64,000 bases of DNA from Archilochus colubris. Its lineage: Eukaryota; Chordata; Aves; Apodiformes; Trochilidae. The notes under the pieces were generated by a model. The model was not told the origin of the DNA, searched no databases, and was given only the letters and a program-made list of their open reading frames with translations. This document shows, piece by piece, positions 1 through 11,117 of this stretch. The position numbers were made by a program, and so were the translations under genes. Location of the stretch: contig CM041109.1 of the NCBI GenBank assembly GCA_023079485.1, positions 1,611,039-1,675,038 of the forward strand. The letters are read 5' to 3'. The first letter of the stretch is position 1, and the number at the start of each line of letters is the position of its first letter.

Positions 1-3000
1 ACTAAAGTAATACCCATGATCTATTGCTTCATCCAGAGCATAGTGATTCCCTGAAATACCTCCTCTGGGATCCCCATGAGCCCATCAGAGGAGCTGGGAA
101 AGACATCCAGGGAGGTAGAATTTAAAAAGTTACCCAAAAAAACAAACAAAAAAAATTTTGGTTGTCAAAGCTGGGATGTCTCAAAGAAAACAGATTTTTA
201 GAGATCACTTGCCTTGGAGATGAGACATCTCAGAGCTGGTTGGAGTCAGTAGGAACCAGCTGTTTCCAAAGCCTCCTTCTCCTTTCCAAGCAGTGCACTT
301 CAGCTTCCAACCCTCCTGTCTTCTCCTTAGGAATACCACAGCTGGATAGGATTTGAGGGGAAAGATGACTTGGGAACAAGAACATCAGCCTGATGACAGG
401 CAGCCTTCTAAAACCACTGGCAGTTGTGCCATTGAAGAGGGTCTGGTTCCTGGAATCCACTCAGAGGAAAGGAAAATCTTTTGTCAGTGAGATGACTCGT
501 GTCCTGAGAAAATAAAAATTGATTAAAATTAGAAGGAATGATAGGAATGATTGCAATGCCATCCAAACCATTGGAAAGGAGCTGATTTGCATCTAGTGGG
601 ATCCAGGGCCAGCAAAGGCCAAAGGGTGAGTGGGACCTAGTCTGAACTCAGGGTAGGAGATTAAAAAAAAAAAGCTTTATGAGGCCAGAAATCATGACCT
701 GATTGGGAGCTGATAAGTGGGATGACATACGTGACTTTGATCTGTTTATCTGAAAGGGAGATGATTACTCAATTCATGGGTGTCGGAAGTCAATACCAGG
801 CTTTTAGTATAATAACACAGCACTCAGCCTCCATAAATTGTTAATGAGTGCTTGTGATCTGACATCTGATCCAAGGAGGACGCGGAGCTTCCTGATAAGA
901 GTTATTGCCCTAAGGAGCCCTCCAGCACACCTCATAATTTAAGAAGGATTTACAGAGAGAAAAAAAAAATAGAGTAAAATTACTGCTCTATTAGAGAAGC
1001 AAACAAGTAGCAGGTAAACAACTCTGGACAGGAAATCTGGCTGTAGGGAAGGGCAGATCTCAGGTATGGGAGACACTTTCCCTGCCTAGCTCATCCTGTG
1101 GGCTGGCAGCCAAGGCTTTTGACACAGCAGCCCACAGAGGAGATATGTGGGGACATAAAAAGCCTTTGTCATACGAGGTGGCTTCAGCTTCTCACCCTGA
1201 TTCTTCCTTGGAGACCCTTTCACCAGGGTTGATGTTCAAATAAACATCCCAGGGACTAACCAAAGCTTTGAGTGCAGAATGACACTTTGTCAGAAAGGGT
1301 TAGCCTGGCCAGAAATGTCTTTTTTATTATGATTGTATTTTTTTTAATGTGAAAAAAAAAATTCTGTCTAGAAAAATTGAAATAGAAGGGATCACACTGG
1401 ATCAGACTTGTTCTGTCCAATAAAGTGTCATGACAAGTCTCAGACTTTTCCTGGGTTAACCTGAAGGAGTCCACCTACAGTGAAAGATCCATCTCCAGAC
1501 AGTAAATGTGATATTTATAAAAGGTTATTATTATGACACACACAAAACTATTTTTTAATGAAAAAATTAACCCTGGTTTCTGAAGCTATTAAATATTGCC
1601 TACTTAGGTAGTACAATGACTCTGTGATGTTATTATCCTAGTGACATAACTATTTAAATTTTGTCATATACTTGCAACATTTACATAGAATATACACTTT
1701 GTGTGCCTCAACAATTAATGAGTATTTGGGCCTAACTTTGAAGTTCTTTCCTTTAAAGAAGCTGAAGGAAAAACTTCAGTGTTGGTCTACAGCCCTAGGG
1801 GAACTGCAGACACACCTCAGTGGCTTCAAAATATATAATTGCAGTAAATGAAAGATCAAGATTCTGATATTGCTAGGTAGAAAACTTTAAAAAGAAATAT
1901 ACTTTTTTGAATAAAAGGCTAATTAAAAAAAAAAAATCCACTAATCCCAGAACTGATCACTTATTCCACCTCAATGATTGCTACAGGAAACATTCCCAAT
2001 GAGGTTGGTTTTCCTCTGTAGTGTATTCTTAAAAGAATAAAATTAAAGTCACAAATCTGAGTGTCATGTTTTGTCAGAACTCTGCTGCTTGGATAATTTT
2101 ATCCCTTCACAGTCAGTTAAATTCTTGTGTTTGGGTTTTTTTCTTGTTGGTTAGTTGGTTTGGTTTGGTTTTGTTTTTTCTGTAGCTGTGACGTATTTGG
2201 CTCCGTTTTCATGAATGAAATTAAACATTTATCTTTTCTGAAGTGCTTCATGCAATAGTATAAAACTGTAAGCTTCAGACTTTCTTCATTGGTCTTCATT
2301 TGGTTAACCAAAATTACCAACTCCAATTATTCGAAGGTACCACGAATGATTATTTGCTACACCACCTGAATGAAACACTTGGTTTGCTGTGTTTGGGTAT
2401 GGTAATAAATCAAATGCAAGTATGTGCCCAAGCAATTGCACAGATGCCCTCCTCTTGTGCTCTCAATTGCTTTAATTTCTTTCCTACAGTGCAGTTGTCC
2501 AAATATTACGAATGGACGCTTTGGGTACCAAATTGTTATATGAGTGCATAAAACCATGGAGCATTAAACCCCTAATTAAAACCAGGGACACAAAATTGTC
2601 TTGCAGCCCATAATCAACACCAGATGCTGAATGGTGTCTTTCCACTGAGAAATGGTTTGTCAAATTGTTTTGGGTTTGCTTTAAAAAGAAAAAGTCTGAT
2701 TTGCTCTGCTAAATTCCTAAGTCAGCATCTTTCAACACTTAGAGCACTTTCTCCTTTGAGTGTCATCTCAATCATTTATTGAGATGTTTGTAGATCTTGT
2801 GCTATTGGAGTCTTCACTGGTGGCAGTACAAAAATTCAAAGTCCTGTTATAAGAAGAGTTTTTTTCTTAGACTGTGGATATCTGGACTGCCTGATATTGC
2901 ACCAGGAATTTTGCTTGGTAAAGATATCAAGAAGATGCAACTGAGTATCAAGCCAGGTAGAAACAGCTGATCTGTCCTTCCACAGTTTGAATGTCAATGA

Positions 3001-3690
3001 AATCTGATTTTTCCATTTCAGCTCAGTGAGATACATCTCAGTCTGAGAGATGCCAGGAAAGGATTATCCATACAAGTAAATGCTCCATTTTCTGACCCCA
3101 TGTGAAAACAGCCTCCAAAAAGAACTTAGTATTGGGAAAAAAAAGGAAAGAAGAAGCCCACCCTGAGTCTTTACAGAAGCAACTCTGCAGATCAAGGGGA
3201 AAATTGTTTCTAAAAATGACTTGAAGTGGTAACAGCATGGAAGAACATTCTTTTTAAATTGCTGTCGTGGTACCATGCTGTGTGCTGGGAATTAAAAAGA
3301 AGTGGAGATTCTGGAATATTAAAATGTGGTGACACAATCATTGAAAAATCACGATGTAGTTTTTGAAATAAAATGGTTAATGTTGATTAAAAACTAAAAA
3401 CCTGTTTCTGTGCAGGGTATGTGACTTTATTAAACTTTTATCTAAAAAAAAATAGTTCATACTCAATGACAATGCAGCAAAATCCTAAGAAACAGATAAA
3501 AATCCTTAGAAATATATTTGTGCAAAACATGCAAATTTTCCAACCAAATAACTCAGTTTTGCATCATTCTAATTTGTAAATGGCCATGTGAAAGACAAGC
3601 AGTGACTAAAATGACAGAATGAAACGCTTACTGAGCAGATCACCAGAAATGTCTAAATTACCAGAATCAAAGAGCTGTGCCTGAAATTCA
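1..3690. other. Intergenic region, no gene recognised
   Basis: I see no beta-keratin coding sequence, no long ORF and no clear CR1 tail here. The stretch is AT-rich with short A or T runs (for example near 669, 961 and 1341) and a T/G-rich run near 2140-2180. A sequence around 1150-1230 looks like a weak TATA box plus leader exon but has no coding sequence behind it. The last few hundred bases shade into the FK-1 upstream region. Confidence 0.6.
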
Positions 3691-3888
3691 TTTGATTTCT
3701 AATTATGTCCCATGAACCAGGACTCCAGGATGGAATGGGAATGCCATTAGCAGGAAAATGGGAAGGGAGAATTGCAGGTACCAAATCAAAGCTTCACCAT
3801 TAGGGCGAGCTTCACACACAAGATGAACTTGCTGGTAGCACATTCCATGTGCAAAGGGTGCTTCTGGCCCCGGGGCAGGCTGGGGCAG

Positions 3889-3956
3889 TATAAAAGGCAG
3901 TCCAACTGCAGGCTCCATCATTCACTTCTCTTGCCTTCTCCTGCTTGGTGAACAAG
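3889..3956 (+). promoter_or_regulatory. FK-1 core promoter and noncoding leader exon
   Basis: TATAAAA lies at 3889-3895. The leader exon probably starts about 30 bp downstream and ends at 3956, where the donor GTAAG follows. The intron runs 3957-4291 (335 bp) and its acceptor is the CCCAG ending at 4291. Upstream, the CATGTGCAAAGG block is kept, but the TTTGCATGCAA element found at FK-2, 3, 4, 6 and 7 is absent. Confidence 0.88.
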
Positions 3957-4312
3957 GTAAGAAGCAAGTGCCTTTGACTCTTCTCTTCTTTGTCCTTTCT
4001 CTCTTCGTCTTGTACCTTCAATTGAGTTTTAGCCTTGGTTGAGTTTTGCAGAGGAACGTGTTACCTGACCCTTCTCCCAGCATCTCTGTTCTCTCTTTTC
4101 TACATTGAGGGGACGTGGGAGGAAATCTTGGGCTCTCTTTGAATGGAAACCTGGACAACTGGGCATCCTAATGCTCTCCTCCTTGCTACTCAGCCTGTCC
4201 CTGCTCCCCAGCCAGTGCCTTTTCTCTTGCTGAGCAGGCTGTCAGGCTGCACCTCACAGTCTGCCTCTGCTTTCCCTGCCCTCTCTCCCAGGTACACCTC
4301 TGCCCCACAGCC

Positions 4313-4612
4313 ATGTCCTGCTACGATCTGTGCCGTCCCTGTGGCCCAACCCCACTGGCCAACAGCTGCAACGAGCCCTGTGTCAGGCAGTGCCAGGACT
4401 CCCGGGTGATTATTGAACCATCTCCCGTGGTGGTCACCCTGCCTGGACCCATCCTCAGCTCCTTCCCCCAGAACACCGCTGTCGGATCCACCACCTCTGC
4501 TGCTGTTGGCAACATCCTGAGTGCTGAAGGAGTGCCCATCAACTCTGGGGGCTTTGGCCTCTCTGGGCTTGGTGGTCGCTACTACTCTGGCAGGAGGTGC
4601 CTGCCCTACTAA
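4313..4612 (+). CDS. Feather keratin (corneous beta-protein) FK-1, 99 aa
   Basis: Structural protein of feather barbs and barbules, assembling into beta-sheet filaments in dying keratinocytes. Residues 1-30 form the cysteine-rich head (Cys 3, 7, 10, 19, 23, 27). Residues about 31-64 form the beta-strand core with the diagnostic [13 protein letters not shown] motif, followed by a Gly/Ser-rich tail ending in an RRCLP block. The length matches the usual 97-100 residues. The start is chosen at MSCYDLC, the family N-terminus, in exon 2, 21 bases after the acceptor. FK-1 shares Ile33/Glu35 and Asn67/Ala71/Glu72 with FK-2. Its last codon is TAC (Tyr99) where all other copies have TGC (Cys), so it has seven cysteines instead of eight. 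The gene is otherwise intact, with promoter, intron and poly(A) signal. Confidence 0.97.
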   Translation: MSCYDLCRPCGPTPLANSCNEPCVRQCQDSRVIIEPSPVVVTLPGPILSSFPQNTAVGSTTSAAVGNILSAEGVPINSGGFGLSGLGGRYYSGRRCLPY

Positions 4613-4977
4613 AGCTGGGCTGGATGTCCAGTGAGTGCCTCGACCAGGAAGCCCCAAGCCAGGTGCTGGACTGAGGACGGAGCTGCTGGCCAGGCTTTCC
4701 AGATGGGCTGAGCCCCCTTGTGCCCTCCTGCAAGGTGCCAGCCTGTGCTGCCTGGAAACACGGCCACCTGCTGATGTCTTCTGCTTCTCCTGCTTTCTTC
4801 TCCACATCACAAGTGCCTGTTGTCTCCTGCTGCCCTGTGCCTTGGGTTCATTCTGGAGGCAGTTGAGAGGGGCCCTGCTCATGCCCCTCAGCCCATGTGT
4901 GTGGGCAGAAGATGCGTTTCCCGTTGATGGGCTGTGTCTCCTTGCCCATGTCCTGCTTTGTTTCTCTCTTTACACTC

Positions 4978-4983
4978 ATTAAA
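4978..4983 (+). terminator. FK-1 poly(A) signal ATTAAA
   Basis: ATTAAA sits about 365 bases after the stop codon at the end of a 3' UTR almost identical in FK-1 to FK-6. Cleavage is probably 10-25 bases further on. Confidence 0.85.
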
Positions 4984-5004
4984 GTTGATGTTGCATTGTA
5001 TCTT

Positions 5005-5935
5005 GAGTCTCCTCGTGTTCCTTCCCCTCCATGGGATGCCTAGACAAGCTGGTCCAGAGGCAAGGGGGTTGTAGTGGATGGTAAAGGGTGGGTGGGGAAG
5101 GACTCATTTTGGACCTTCCTCCTGTCTGGAGGAGGTGAGTACCCTCAAGGACCATTGGAAGAGACATGCGATGATGGAGTAGTGTGTGTTAGTGTCTTAA
5201 TATGGGACAGGTAGGTGTCTCCCCAAGAGACACATGGGCACCCAGTGAGGTTGGATACTGGCTTCCAGTTGATGGGTAAGTTATTGACCTGATGGAAGAT
5301 ATTTCAGTGGAGGCTGACACCCACTTCACTCTGTGTTATCCACCTGCAATGCATCCTTATCCTTCTCTTATCCAAGTCCTCCTTCCAAGCACCAGAACTG
5401 GAAGGAGATCCAAAGCAGTTGAAGGGACATGTGGCAGTGTGGGCAACTATGTTAAGGTGATTGGAACCCACTACTAAATTTGAGCAAAATGGTGACAGGT
5501 TGAGCATAAATGTGTAAAATGTGTAAGGGAGGCAGCTGGACACACAGGTGTTGTTCTATGTCTGAATGAGATGAGCAGGGTCAATGGCATGGCCTGGAAA
5601 CTCTGAGGGCTGGAAAAGAGCAATAAAAGTACTTGATGTCCCAGTGGAGGAGTTCTGTGGTCAAAAGCATTGGGTGTTGTGGAGTCCTTCTGTGTGTGTC
5701 ACTGTGTCTGGAAGGGAAATGGCTTCTGAGCAGATGCACAGCAGAAGTTAACTCAGCCGCTGTGCAGACTGTGTCTGGAGAGGTCCCAAGAAGTGAATGT
5801 TTTGTGTCTCCAACCAAGCCACAGGCTGGGGAGACTGAGGGTGTGGTTCCCCGCTGGATTTTTTTGCAGTCCCTCCATCCCATGCCACAGGCAACACTTT
5901 GATCCTGCTCCTCCAGTCATGCTTCTAGTAAGGTA
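5005..5935. repeat. Duplicated FK 3'-flank block (copy A1)
   Basis: This flank matches the FK-5 flank at about 19780-20499 and, after the CR1 there, 21661-21860. Shared landmarks include the repeated GGACCTTCCTCCTGTCTGGA near 5113, a TGTCTTAATATGGGA near 5192, and GTGTCTGGAGAGGTCCC near 5771. It shows that FK-1 and FK-5 were copied together with their downstream DNA. No coding sequence is supported; short ORFs here do not persist in the paralogue. Confidence 0.75.
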
Positions 5936-6960
5936 GGAGTGTCTTGGGTTAGTGCAGTGATGTTTTGGAAGCAGGGATTCACAGGGTGGCTACGGTGAGA
6001 AGCTGCTGAAAGCTCCATTGCTTCCAATTCTGGCCCTGCCTCTGGCCAAGGCTGAGCAGCTATGGGAAGCTGAATGTGCCTCTTTAAATTTTACATTCAT
6101 GAAATGGAAAATGAAATGGCATTTTTTTTTTTAAGAGTGTAGAGCAGAGAAGAAGAGGTGAGAATAATGCCAGAGCAAAGATACCAATGTCAGTGAGGAT
6201 GGAGGGGGAGAAGGTGCCCAAGCAGAGATTTCCCCACAGCTCATAGTGAAATTTCAGGCTGTCTCCCTGCAGCCCGTGGAGGTGATGCCTTCCCTGAAGA
6301 ATCACAGTGGGCAGGTGTGGAACTGCTGCCAGGGTGGGTCACAGATGGGCAGGGGGTGAGCTGCAACCTGTGCAGGATCACTGAGAGGTGTAGATACGGA
6401 TCTGTAGCCATGGAAAACCTGGCACCAGGGAAGGTGATTGTGGGTGAAGCAGCTGTGACTGGGCAGCCCACACTTGAAGAGTCTGTTCATGAACCTGGTG
6501 GGAGGGACTTATGTAGGAGGGGTTCATGAAGGATTGTGTCCCATGAGAGAGACCCCAAGTGGAAGTAGGGCAAGGCTGTGAGAAGCCCTCATCGTGAGGA
6601 AGGAGTGGCAGAAACAAGATGACCCCAAACTCCCACTGCCTGTCCCCCTGTGCAGCTGATGGGGGGGGTGGGTGGGAGGAGGGCAGGAGAGAAGCAACTC
6701 AGGCACAGGAAGAAGGGAGGGGTTGGAGGAAGGTATTAAGATCTGGCCATGATTTCTCTTTCTTCTGATAGATTAAATTACCTTTTTTTCCTTCCCAAGT
6801 TGAGTCTGGCTGGTTTTGCCCACTACCATAATTGGGGAGTGAAAAACCTCCCTATCCTTGTAGGAGTTACTAAGACTTTGGGGGGATTTTCTCCCACAGT
6901 GGGGTGGGATCTGAGTGAGCAAAAGTCTGGTTGGTACCAGCTGGGCCTATAACCGTGACC
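5936..6960. other. FK-1/FK-2 spacer without recognised gene
   Basis: No beta-keratin similarity, no TATA-exon arrangement and no recognisable transposon end. A homopurine G-rich run (G tract at 6661-6667) is the only low-complexity feature. I found no paralogue elsewhere in the window by eye. Confidence 0.5.
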
Positions 6961-6969
6961 AGCAGGCAC

Positions 6970-7700
6970 CTCTTGTCCTGTGCTTTTCTGCCTGTTCTTG
7001 GAAAGGCTCATAGGCCCTGTTTGCTGCAGAGCAGGGCTGGGTGTCCTGTGGCAATTCTGCCAAGTGATGCCTGGTGTGTGAGCAATCAGGATGGGCAAAG
7101 TAGAAGTTGTGGCAATGACATGGGCAGAAAGAAGGATGTGTGCAGATTGGATAACAAGTGCCTTGGTTACTGGAATACCTCCGACTGTGCCAGAGGTGTC
7201 CAGCAAGGCAAACCACCTTTGTTCTTAAGCACTGATATTTTGAAACAGGGAGGGATGAAGGAGAGAAGCAAGATGGCAAAACAGCCAGGGCAGCTTCTGC
7301 TGAGATCAAAGATTATCTGAGAGTCTAAAACCTGAGGGCAGAGAGGACCGACCAAGAACAATGATGCCGGAGAGAGTTTGAAGGACCACGGTGTGCAGGA
7401 GAGCAGCTGCAGGTGTCAGCCCCTTTGTGTGATGTCCAGCGTGAAGCCTCAGGTTATAGGGACACCTGGACCAGTCATCAGGAAACAGTTCAAAGTGAGG
7501 CCCTGGAGGGCAAGGGGATGGCATCAACTGAGGTGGGACGCTCCTCAGTACTGGCTGCATCATCTACCTGTGCTGCCGTGTCATTTCCCCTGAGAACATT
7601 TTGGCCTCTAATACTGTCACTTGAAAGCAGCCTGTGTGGTGGAATGGGCATGTCATGGACAAGGAAATGAGAAGAGAAGGTTACAGGGCACCAATAAACC
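6970..7700. repeat. Duplicated FK upstream block, copy before FK-2
   Basis: This block is repeated, with differences, at 9640-9852 plus 10656-10738 and 11118-11560 (before FK-3) and at 21880-22620 (before FK-6); its proximal part also precedes FK-4 from about 14975. Landmarks are GCTCATAGGCCCTGTTTG near 7006, CCAGAGGTGTCCAGCAA near 7191 and AGCCAGGGCAGCTTCTGCT near 7284. This copy lacks the LTR and CR1 insertions of the FK-3 copy and so preserves their empty sites. Confidence 0.8.
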
Positions 7701-7724
7701 CCCCAATTTTTTTAATTGTGCTGT

Positions 7725-7735
7725 TTTGCATGCAA
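7725..7735 (+). promoter_or_regulatory. TTTGCATGCAA upstream element, FK-2
   Basis: A palindromic TTGCATGCAA core ends 71 bp before the TATA box. The same sequence at the same distance precedes FK-3, FK-4 and FK-6. Function is inferred from positional conservation only. Confidence 0.5.
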
Positions 7736-7805
7736 GATGAACTTGCTGGTAGCACATTCCATGTGCAAAGGATGCCTTTGGGCCAGGGGTGGTTGTCTGG
7801 AGCAG

Positions 7806-7873
7806 TATAAAAGGCAGTCCAACTGCAGGCTCCATCATTCACTTCTCTTGCCTTCTCCTGCTTGGTGAACAAG
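7806..7873 (+). promoter_or_regulatory. FK-2 core promoter and noncoding leader exon
   Basis: TATAAAA at 7806-7812; the leader exon ends at 7873 before GTAAG. The intron is 7874-8183 (310 bp). Its 5' half differs from FK-1, 3, 4 and 6 and carries a short TG repeat near 8023-8036. Confidence 0.88.
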
Positions 7874-8204
7874 GTAAGAAACAACTGCCTTTGACTCTCC
7901 TCTTCTTTGTCCTTTTTCTCTTTCTCTTTTTTCTTTGTCTTTTCCTCAGTTATGTTTCACTGATACCCTTAGCCTCCACTCTATTCTCTTTGCCACACCA
8001 GGTTGTTGTGGGAGAAGATCTGTGTGTGTGTGTGTGGCCCTTTTCATGACTGAGGCTCTTTAATGCTCTCCTCCTTGCTACTCAGCCTGTCCCTGCTCCC
8101 CAGCCAGTGCCTTTTCTCTTGCTGAACAGGCTGTCAGGCTGCACCTCACAGTCTGCCTCTGCTTTCCCTGCCCTCTCTCCCAGGTACACCTCTGCCCCAC
8201 AGCC

Positions 8205-8504
8205 ATGTCCTGCTACGATCTGTGCCGTCCCTGTGGCCCAACCCCACTGGCCAACAGCTGCAACGAGCCCTGTGTCAGGCAGTGCCAGGACTCCCGGGTG
8301 ATCATTGAACCATCTCCCGTGGTGGTCACCCTGCCTGGACCCATCCTCAGCTCCTTCCCCCAGAACACCGCTGTGGGATCCACCACCTCTGCTGCTGTTG
8401 GCAACATCCTGAGTGCTGAAGGAGTGCCCATCAACTCTGGGGGCTTTGGCCTCTCTGGGCTTGGTGGTCGCTACTACTCTGGCAGAAGGTGCCTGCCCTG
8501 CTAA
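8205..8504 (+). CDS. Feather keratin FK-2, 99 aa
   Basis: Intact feather keratin with all eight expected cysteines (3, 7, 10, 19, 23, 27, 96, 99), the [13 protein letters not shown] core and the RRCLPC end. It differs from FK-1 by one residue, Cys99 instead of Tyr. Relative to FK-3 to FK-7 it carries Ile33 and Glu35, adding an acidic residue at the entry of the beta-strand core. It shares Asn67 and Ala71-Glu72 with FK-1 and FK-3. The start at MSCYDLC lies 21 bases after the exon 2 acceptor, with no upstream ATG in the spliced leader. Confidence 0.97.
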   Translation: MSCYDLCRPCGPTPLANSCNEPCVRQCQDSRVIIEPSPVVVTLPGPILSSFPQNTAVGSTTSAAVGNILSAEGVPINSGGFGLSGLGGRYYSGRRCLPC

Positions 8505-8869
8505 AGCTGGGCTGGATGTCCAGTGAGTGCCTCGACCAGGAAGCCCCAAGCCAGGTGCTGGACTGAGGACGGAGCTGCTGGCCAGGCTTTCCAGATGGGC
8601 TGAGCCCCCTTGTGCCCTCCTGCAAGGTGCCAGCCTGTGCTGTCTGGAAACACGGCCACCTGCTGATGTCTTCTGCTTCTCCTGCTTTCTTCTCCACATC
8701 ACAAGTGCCTGTTGTCTCCTGCTGCCCTGTGCCTTGGGTTCATCCTGGAGGCAGTTGAGAGGGGCCCTGCTCATGCCCCTCAGCCCATGTGTGTGGGCAG
8801 AAGATGTGTGTCTCATTGATGGGCTGGGTCTCCTTGCCCATGTCCTGCTTTTTTTCTCTCTTTATACTC

Positions 8870-8875
8870 ATTAAA
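8870..8875 (+). terminator. FK-2 poly(A) signal ATTAAA
   Basis: Same 3' UTR arrangement as FK-1. FK-1 and FK-2 both lack a stretch of about 41 bp that FK-3 to FK-6 carry before the signal. Confidence 0.85.
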
Positions 8876-9089
8876 GTTGATGTTGCATTGTATCTTGAGT
8901 CTCCTCGTGTTCCTTCCCCTCCCTGGGATACCTGGAGAAGCTGGTTCAGGGGAAAGTGGGGTGCAGTGGAGGCTAAAAGGTGGGTGGATGAGGATGGATT
9001 TTGGACCTTCCTCCTGTCTGGAGGAGGTGAGTACCCTCAAGGACCATAGTCAATGGAAAAGACATAAGGAGTTGGAGTAGAGTGCTTCT

Positions 9090-9592
9090 TTTGTTACAGG
9101 CAGGACACAGTTGGTTCTCTGGGCTGCAAGCACACAGTCCTTACTCATGTTTAGCTTGTGGTCCACCATCACACATAAGTGCTCCTCCTCAGGGCTACCC
9201 TGATTTTTTTCTCCTCCCAAGCTTTATTCATGTATGGGATTTCCTTAGCCCAGGTGTAGAACCTTTTGCTTGGCTTTGTTGAACTGTATTCAGTTTGCAT
9301 GAGCCCATTTCCTGAACCTCTCAAGGTCCCTCTGGATGGCATTACTTCTCTACAGCATGTTGAAATCATCACACACCTTGGTGTTGTCAGCTGAGGATGT
9401 CCTCTATTCCACTGCCCATGTCACCCACAAAGCTACTAAATAGTGCTGTCCAAGTTCCAACCCCTGAGGAACACCACTCATCACACATCTCCATTTGGAC
9501 ACTGAGCCATTAATCACAACTCTTTGGATGTGGCCATCCAGCCCCTTCTTTATTCAATGTGTGGTCCATCCATCCAATAGATTCCACTCCTC
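9090..9592 (-). mobile_element. CR1 LINE internal fragment
   Basis: Read on the minus strand, the sequence resembles the reverse-transcriptase part of CR1. The block around 9460-9545 (a GAGGAACACC stretch, then CTCTTTGGATGTGGCCATCCAGCC) is typical of CR1 in bird genomes. The 3' tail is missing and the frame is broken, so it is an old inactive fragment. It abuts the duplicated FK upstream block. Confidence 0.65.
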
Positions 9593-9639
9593 TGTTCATA
9601 TGTGAGGTAGAGAAGGAAGCACCCCTCCTCCTCTGCTCT

Positions 9640-9852
9640 TCTGCCTATATTTGCAAAGGCTCATGGACCCTGTTTGCTGCAGAGCAGGGCTGGGTGTCCT
9701 CTGGCAATCCTGCCCAGCTGTGCCTGGTGTGTTGGCATTCAGGATGGCCAAAGCAGAAGTTGTGACAATGACATGGGGAAGAAAAAGGATGTGTATTGAT
9801 TGGCCAGCAATTGCCTTGGTCACTGAGATACCTCCAGCTTTGCCAGAGGTGT
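9640..9852. repeat. Duplicated FK upstream block before FK-3, left part
   Basis: Matches 7000-7200. It is cut by the LTR at 9853 and resumes at 10656. Confidence 0.75.
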
Positions 9853-10660
9853 TGTCATGGTTTAACACTGGCCTGGCAATTAAACTGAGTAACAGATGCT
9901 CTCTATTAATCTCTCTCTCCTCCCTGATAAAGAAAGGGGAGAGAATAAGGGAGAGAGACTGGTGGATTGGAAACTAAACTACACAACTTTAATGAAGCAG
10001 AAATGGTAAATAGGAAAAATTACTAAATATATACAAATATACAGGAAAATTGATACCACGTTCCTTCCCTCCATCCCCCCCAATAACTCTCACGTCACCA
10101 CCAAGGCTGCAGGGCAGCCCTGGGAAAGTCCAGGCTGGACTCCTGGTGTTGGCAGCAGTCGGGAACTGGAGGCAGGAACACAGGGATTCAGGCTGGCACG
10201 GATCAGGAGCACAGGCAGAGCAACGGATGGAATCCTTCCAGGATGCCAAAGGAAACAGGGAACGGGTGAAGAAAGGGGAGCAGGAAGGACAGGCAGCTGG
10301 CTTAACCCTTGTGATCCCTCAAATTTATACTGAGGATGAGGTGTCTGGGATGGAATACTCTGTTTGGTCAATTCTGGTGTCTATCTTGTCCATTCCTCCC
10401 CAAAGGAGGGCTGCAGGTGGGACCTCTTTATTCCTTCTGGAGGGTAAAATGTTCCTCAGAGCTGAGCAGTGTCCTTGGCTCTGCACACCAGGCTCTAGCA
10501 GTAACTATTAACATCGAGTGTTATCAGTCCTAGAAGTAGACACTGTCTGAGAAACTTGCTGTTAATTTCAGCAAGTGCAACTACTTACAAGAGACTTATC
10601 TGAAAGCAAAAGTGCCACACAGAAAATCCCCCTTATTCTGTCCCAAACCAAGACAGGTGT
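9848..10660 (-). mobile_element. Solo LTR of an endogenous retrovirus with 5-bp target duplication
   Basis: The element spans 9853-10655 (803 bp), begins TGTCATGG and ends AAGACA, as expected for an LTR with TG...CA ends. It is bounded by GGTGT at 9848-9852 and 10656-10660. The paralogous site before FK-2 (near 7191-7210) reads CCAGAGGTGTCCAGCAA with a single GGTGT, an intact empty site. On the minus strand a TATAAAT (10323-10329) is followed by an ATTAAA (about 9988-9993), which suggests minus orientation. There are no internal viral genes, so it is a recombined solo LTR. A 5-bp duplication would suit an ERVL-like family, but I cannot name the family. Confidence 0.82.
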
Positions 10661-10738
10661 CCAGCAAAGAGTGAGAAGAGCAGGCTTCATTCTTTAGCAC
10701 AGGTATTTTGATGTTTAAGGCAGGTTTGTAGGAAGGAG
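10656..10738. repeat. Duplicated FK upstream block before FK-3, middle part
   Basis: Matches 7196-7266 of the FK-2 copy. It is cut again by a CR1 at about 10739. Confidence 0.65.
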
Positions 10739-11117
10739 AGAAGGTGTTGGGGTTGTTCAGTCTTGAGACAGAAGGATCTGGAGGGAATTAGAGTACATTC
10801 CAGTACCTGAAGTGGGCTTACAAGAAATTTTGGGAAGGACTTCTACAGTGGCATGTAGTGACAAGATAAGGGGTAATGTCTTTTAACTGGGTGATGGCAG
10901 ATTTAGCTTAGATATTAGGTTAGACATAAATTTCCTGTGAGGGTGGTAAGACACTGGCCCAGGTTGCCTCAAGAAGCTGTGGCTCTCTGGACCCTGGAAG
11001 TGTTCAAGTCCAGACAGTATGGGGCTTGGAGAGAAGGAGGTCCCATAGCCTATGCAGAGGGGTTACAACAAGATAGATGATCTTCAAGGTCACTCCACCC
11101 CAAACCATTTTATGAGT
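10739..11117 (+). mobile_element. CR1 LINE 3' fragment
   Basis: Resembles the 3' end of CR1. It contains the GGTTGTTCAGTCTTGAGA block near 10751, the GTGTTCAAGTCCAGAC block near 11000 and a degraded tail with GATGATCTTCAAGGTCACTC near 11077. The FK-2 and FK-6 copies of the flanking unit lack it. No usable frame remains. Confidence 0.75.

Noticed and set aside
4635..4982. Plus-strand ORF in the FK 3' UTRs (115 aa in FK-1; 72-203 aa in other copies)
   Set aside because: The ~41-bp segment that separates short and long 3' UTRs is not a multiple of three and changes the frame, so the C-terminal part is not kept. It sits after the main CDS and before the poly(A) signal with no family resemblance.
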